Assembly (NCBI GenBank): GCA_947624465.1 | Contig: CANQKJ010000116.1 | Coordinates: 1-6,820 of the forward strand | Source: an uncultured Oscillospiraceae bacterium | Lineage (GTDB): Bacteria; Bacillota; Clostridia; Oscillospirales; Oscillospiraceae | Direction: 5' to 3' | DNA length: 6,820 nt | In this document: positions 6,008-6,820 of the stretch, one piece after another | Layout: each line of letters begins with the position of its first letter | Numbering within the stretch: position 1 is the stretch's first letter | The notes under the pieces: generated by a model | Databases searched by the model: none | Told to the model about the DNA's origin: nothing | The model's input: only the letters and a program-made list of their open reading frames with translations | Program-made: the position numbers and the translations under genes

Positions 6008-6036
6008 TTGACGGCCCGCCCGCCGGCACATATACT
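6008..6036 (+). promoter_or_regulatory. Predicted sigma-A promoter of the glycogen-debranching gene
   Basis: TTGACG (6008-6013) and TATACT (6031-6036) are separated by 17 bp, a near-consensus pair. Transcription should start near 6043, leaving a leader of about 54 nt. That excludes the in-frame ATG at 6046 as a practical start, because no ribosome site could precede it. Confidence 0.8.
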
Positions 6037-6062
6037 GTTAAAGGTATGTTTATGTGCGTTCG

Positions 6063-6078
6063 CGCGCCCGGCGGCGCG
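6063..6078 (+). other. GC-only hairpin in the 5' leader of the debranching-enzyme gene
   Basis: CGCGCC (6063-6068) and GGCGCG (6073-6078) can form a 6-bp all-GC stem with a CGGC loop in the predicted leader. The stem ends 2 nt before the AAGGAGG ribosome site (6081-6087). It could stabilise the message or influence ribosome access. No known riboswitch consensus is recognised and no T-run follows, so it is not a terminator. Confidence 0.4.
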
Positions 6079-6081
6079 GCA

Positions 6082-6087
6082 AGGAGG
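6082..6087 (+). promoter_or_regulatory. Ribosome binding site that favours the ATG at 6097
   Basis: AGGAGG lies 9 nt before ATG 6097 but only 3 nt before the in-frame ATG at 6091. The normal spacing window favours 6097, so the protein probably begins MDNQ rather than MPMDNQ. Confidence 0.65.
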
Positions 6088-6096
6088 CCCATGCCT

Positions 6097-6820
6097 ATGG
6101 ACAATCAACTGGAAAATCTGGCGCGGATGGACGGCGTCGCCTCCCGCCAGCTCTTCGACTTCCCCAGGGCGGTGAACCTGATCCCCCTGGATCGGATCAA
6201 CGGCTTCGACGTGCGCCCCGGCCTCTATGAGATCAACGGCGCCACGGCCATCCCCTGCGGGGTGAATTTCACCGTGTCCTCCCAGGGGGCCACCTCCATC
6301 GAGCTGCTGCTGTTCCGGCGCAAGGAGGAGGAGCCCTACGCCGTCATCCCCTTCCCCCGGCATTACCGCATCGGCAACGTGTACTCCATGATCGTATTCG
6401 ACCTGGACATCCGAAACTTCGAGTACGCCTACCGGGTGGACGGGCCCTGGAACCCCGCCAAGGGCCTGCTGTTCGACAAGACGAAATACCTGCTGGACCC
6501 CTATGCCAAGGCGGTCACCGGCCAGAGCAAGTGGGCACAGCCCAACCCCCACGGCCAGCACTACCGGGCGCGGGTGGTGCGGGACACCTTCGACTGGGGG
6601 AACATCCGCTCCCCCCTGATCCCCATGGAGGACCTGGTGATCTACGAGCTCCACGTCCGGGGCTTCACCCAGGACCCCTCCTCCGGCGTGAAGCACCCCG
6701 GCACCTTCGCCGGGCTGATCGAAAAGCTGCCCTATCTCCAGGAGCTGGGGGTCAACGCCATCGAGCTGATGCCCATCTTCGAGTTCGACGAGATGCTGGA
6801 CTACCGCAGCAACAACGGGG
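6097..6820 (+). CDS. glgX: Isoamylase-type glycogen debranching enzyme, GlgX-like (3'-truncated by window)
   Basis: The first 241 residues of a GH13-family enzyme that should hydrolyse alpha-1,6 branch points of glycogen or related glucans in the cytoplasm; no signal peptide is visible. Residues about 36-130 resemble the CBM48/isoamylase N-domain: the INGATAIPCGVNFTV stretch, then YRIGNVYSMIVFDLD and YAYRVDGPW. Residues 132-150 carry the KGLLFD and YLLDPYAKA linker typical of the GlgX/isoamylase group. The TIM barrel starts with DLVIYELHVRGFT (179-191) and continues with LGVNAIELMPIFEFDE (217-232). The catalytic Asp and Glu lie beyond the window, so activity cannot be judged. Branching enzyme GlgB is less likely because it has a different first barrel strand (YEVHLGSW type). 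Pullulanase is the main alternative. It has its own promoter and a GC-rich leader hairpin. Confidence 0.87.
   Translation, partial: MDNQLENLARMDGVASRQLFDFPRAVNLIPLDRINGFDVRPGLYEINGATAIPCGVNFTVSSQGATSIELLLFRRKEEEPYAVIPFPRHYRIGNVYSMIVFDLDIRNFEYAYRVDGPWNPAKGLLFDKTKYLLDPYAKAVTGQSKWAQPNPHGQHYRARVVRDTFDWGNIRSPLIPMEDLVIYELHVRGFTQDPSSGVKHPGTFAGLIEKLPYLQELGVNAIELMPIFEFDEMLDYRSNNG

Noticed and set aside
5852..6031. N-terminal extension of the TVP38-family protein up to 6031
   Set aside because: The extension crosses a strong extended -10 promoter, has no ribosome site at its start and encodes a hydrophilic stretch unlike the family. The GTG at 5851 has an excellent ribosome site.
6046..6096. In-frame ATG codons at 6046 and 6052 that would extend the debranching enzyme by up to 17 residues
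   Set aside because: The predicted transcription start is about 6043, leaving no room for a ribosome site, and the extension would be translated through the GC hairpin and the AAGGAGG site. Sites at 6091/6097 fit much better.
1..6820. Mobile elements, CRISPR arrays, tRNA/rRNA genes, toxin-antitoxin or phage genes
   Set aside because: No transposase or integrase motifs, no regularly spaced repeats, no long inverted repeats at gene borders and no cloverleaf-type sequences were seen. Base and codon composition look uniform across the window.

Overview
The window is a GC-rich, gene-dense piece of a bacterial chromosome. The best guess for the source is a high-GC member of the Clostridia, such as the Oscillospiraceae/Flavonifractor-like gut anaerobes. 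The reasons are the Rnf gene order E-A-B ending in a ferredoxin-rich RnfB, the NusG-domain-II/Gx pair, a stand-alone GlmU-like acetyltransferase next to GlmM, strong AGGAGG-type ribosome sites and sigma-A-type promoters. Taxonomy is inferred from gene content only. Nothing looks like a mobile element, CRISPR array, phage gene, rRNA or tRNA.

Layout. (1) Bases 1-2131 hold the tail of an Rnf operon: rnfE (5' end outside the window), rnfA and rnfB, closed by a strong intrinsic terminator. Rnf is a membrane complex that couples ferredoxin:NAD+ electron transfer to ion pumping. (2) Bases 2136-5160 form a second co-directional operon with its own extended -10 promoter. Its genes are a NusG-domain-II membrane protein (EetA-like), a Gx/HepS-I membrane protein (EetB-like), a left-handed beta-helix acetyltransferase resembling the C-terminal half of GlmU, and glmM. 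Gaps are 3-15 bp and the operon ends at a terminator that can serve both strands. (3) Bases 5162-5851 on the minus strand encode a TVP38/TMEM64 (DedA-superfamily) membrane protein that converges on glmM. (4) Bases 5852-6096 are a 245-bp divergent intergenic region with one promoter for each side. (5) From 6097 to the window end lies the start of an isoamylase-type glycogen debranching enzyme (GlgX-like), cut off by the window.

How the genes fit together. Rnf and the EetA/EetB-like pair both belong to membrane redox chemistry and often go with flavin-modified proteins. GlmM and the acetyltransferase would give two consecutive steps toward UDP-GlcNAc (GlcN-6-P to GlcN-1-P to GlcNAc-1-P). Redox-type membrane genes and amino-sugar genes on one transcript is the most notable arrangement here. 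The rest is largely ordinary housekeeping, and I do not see a clearly new system.
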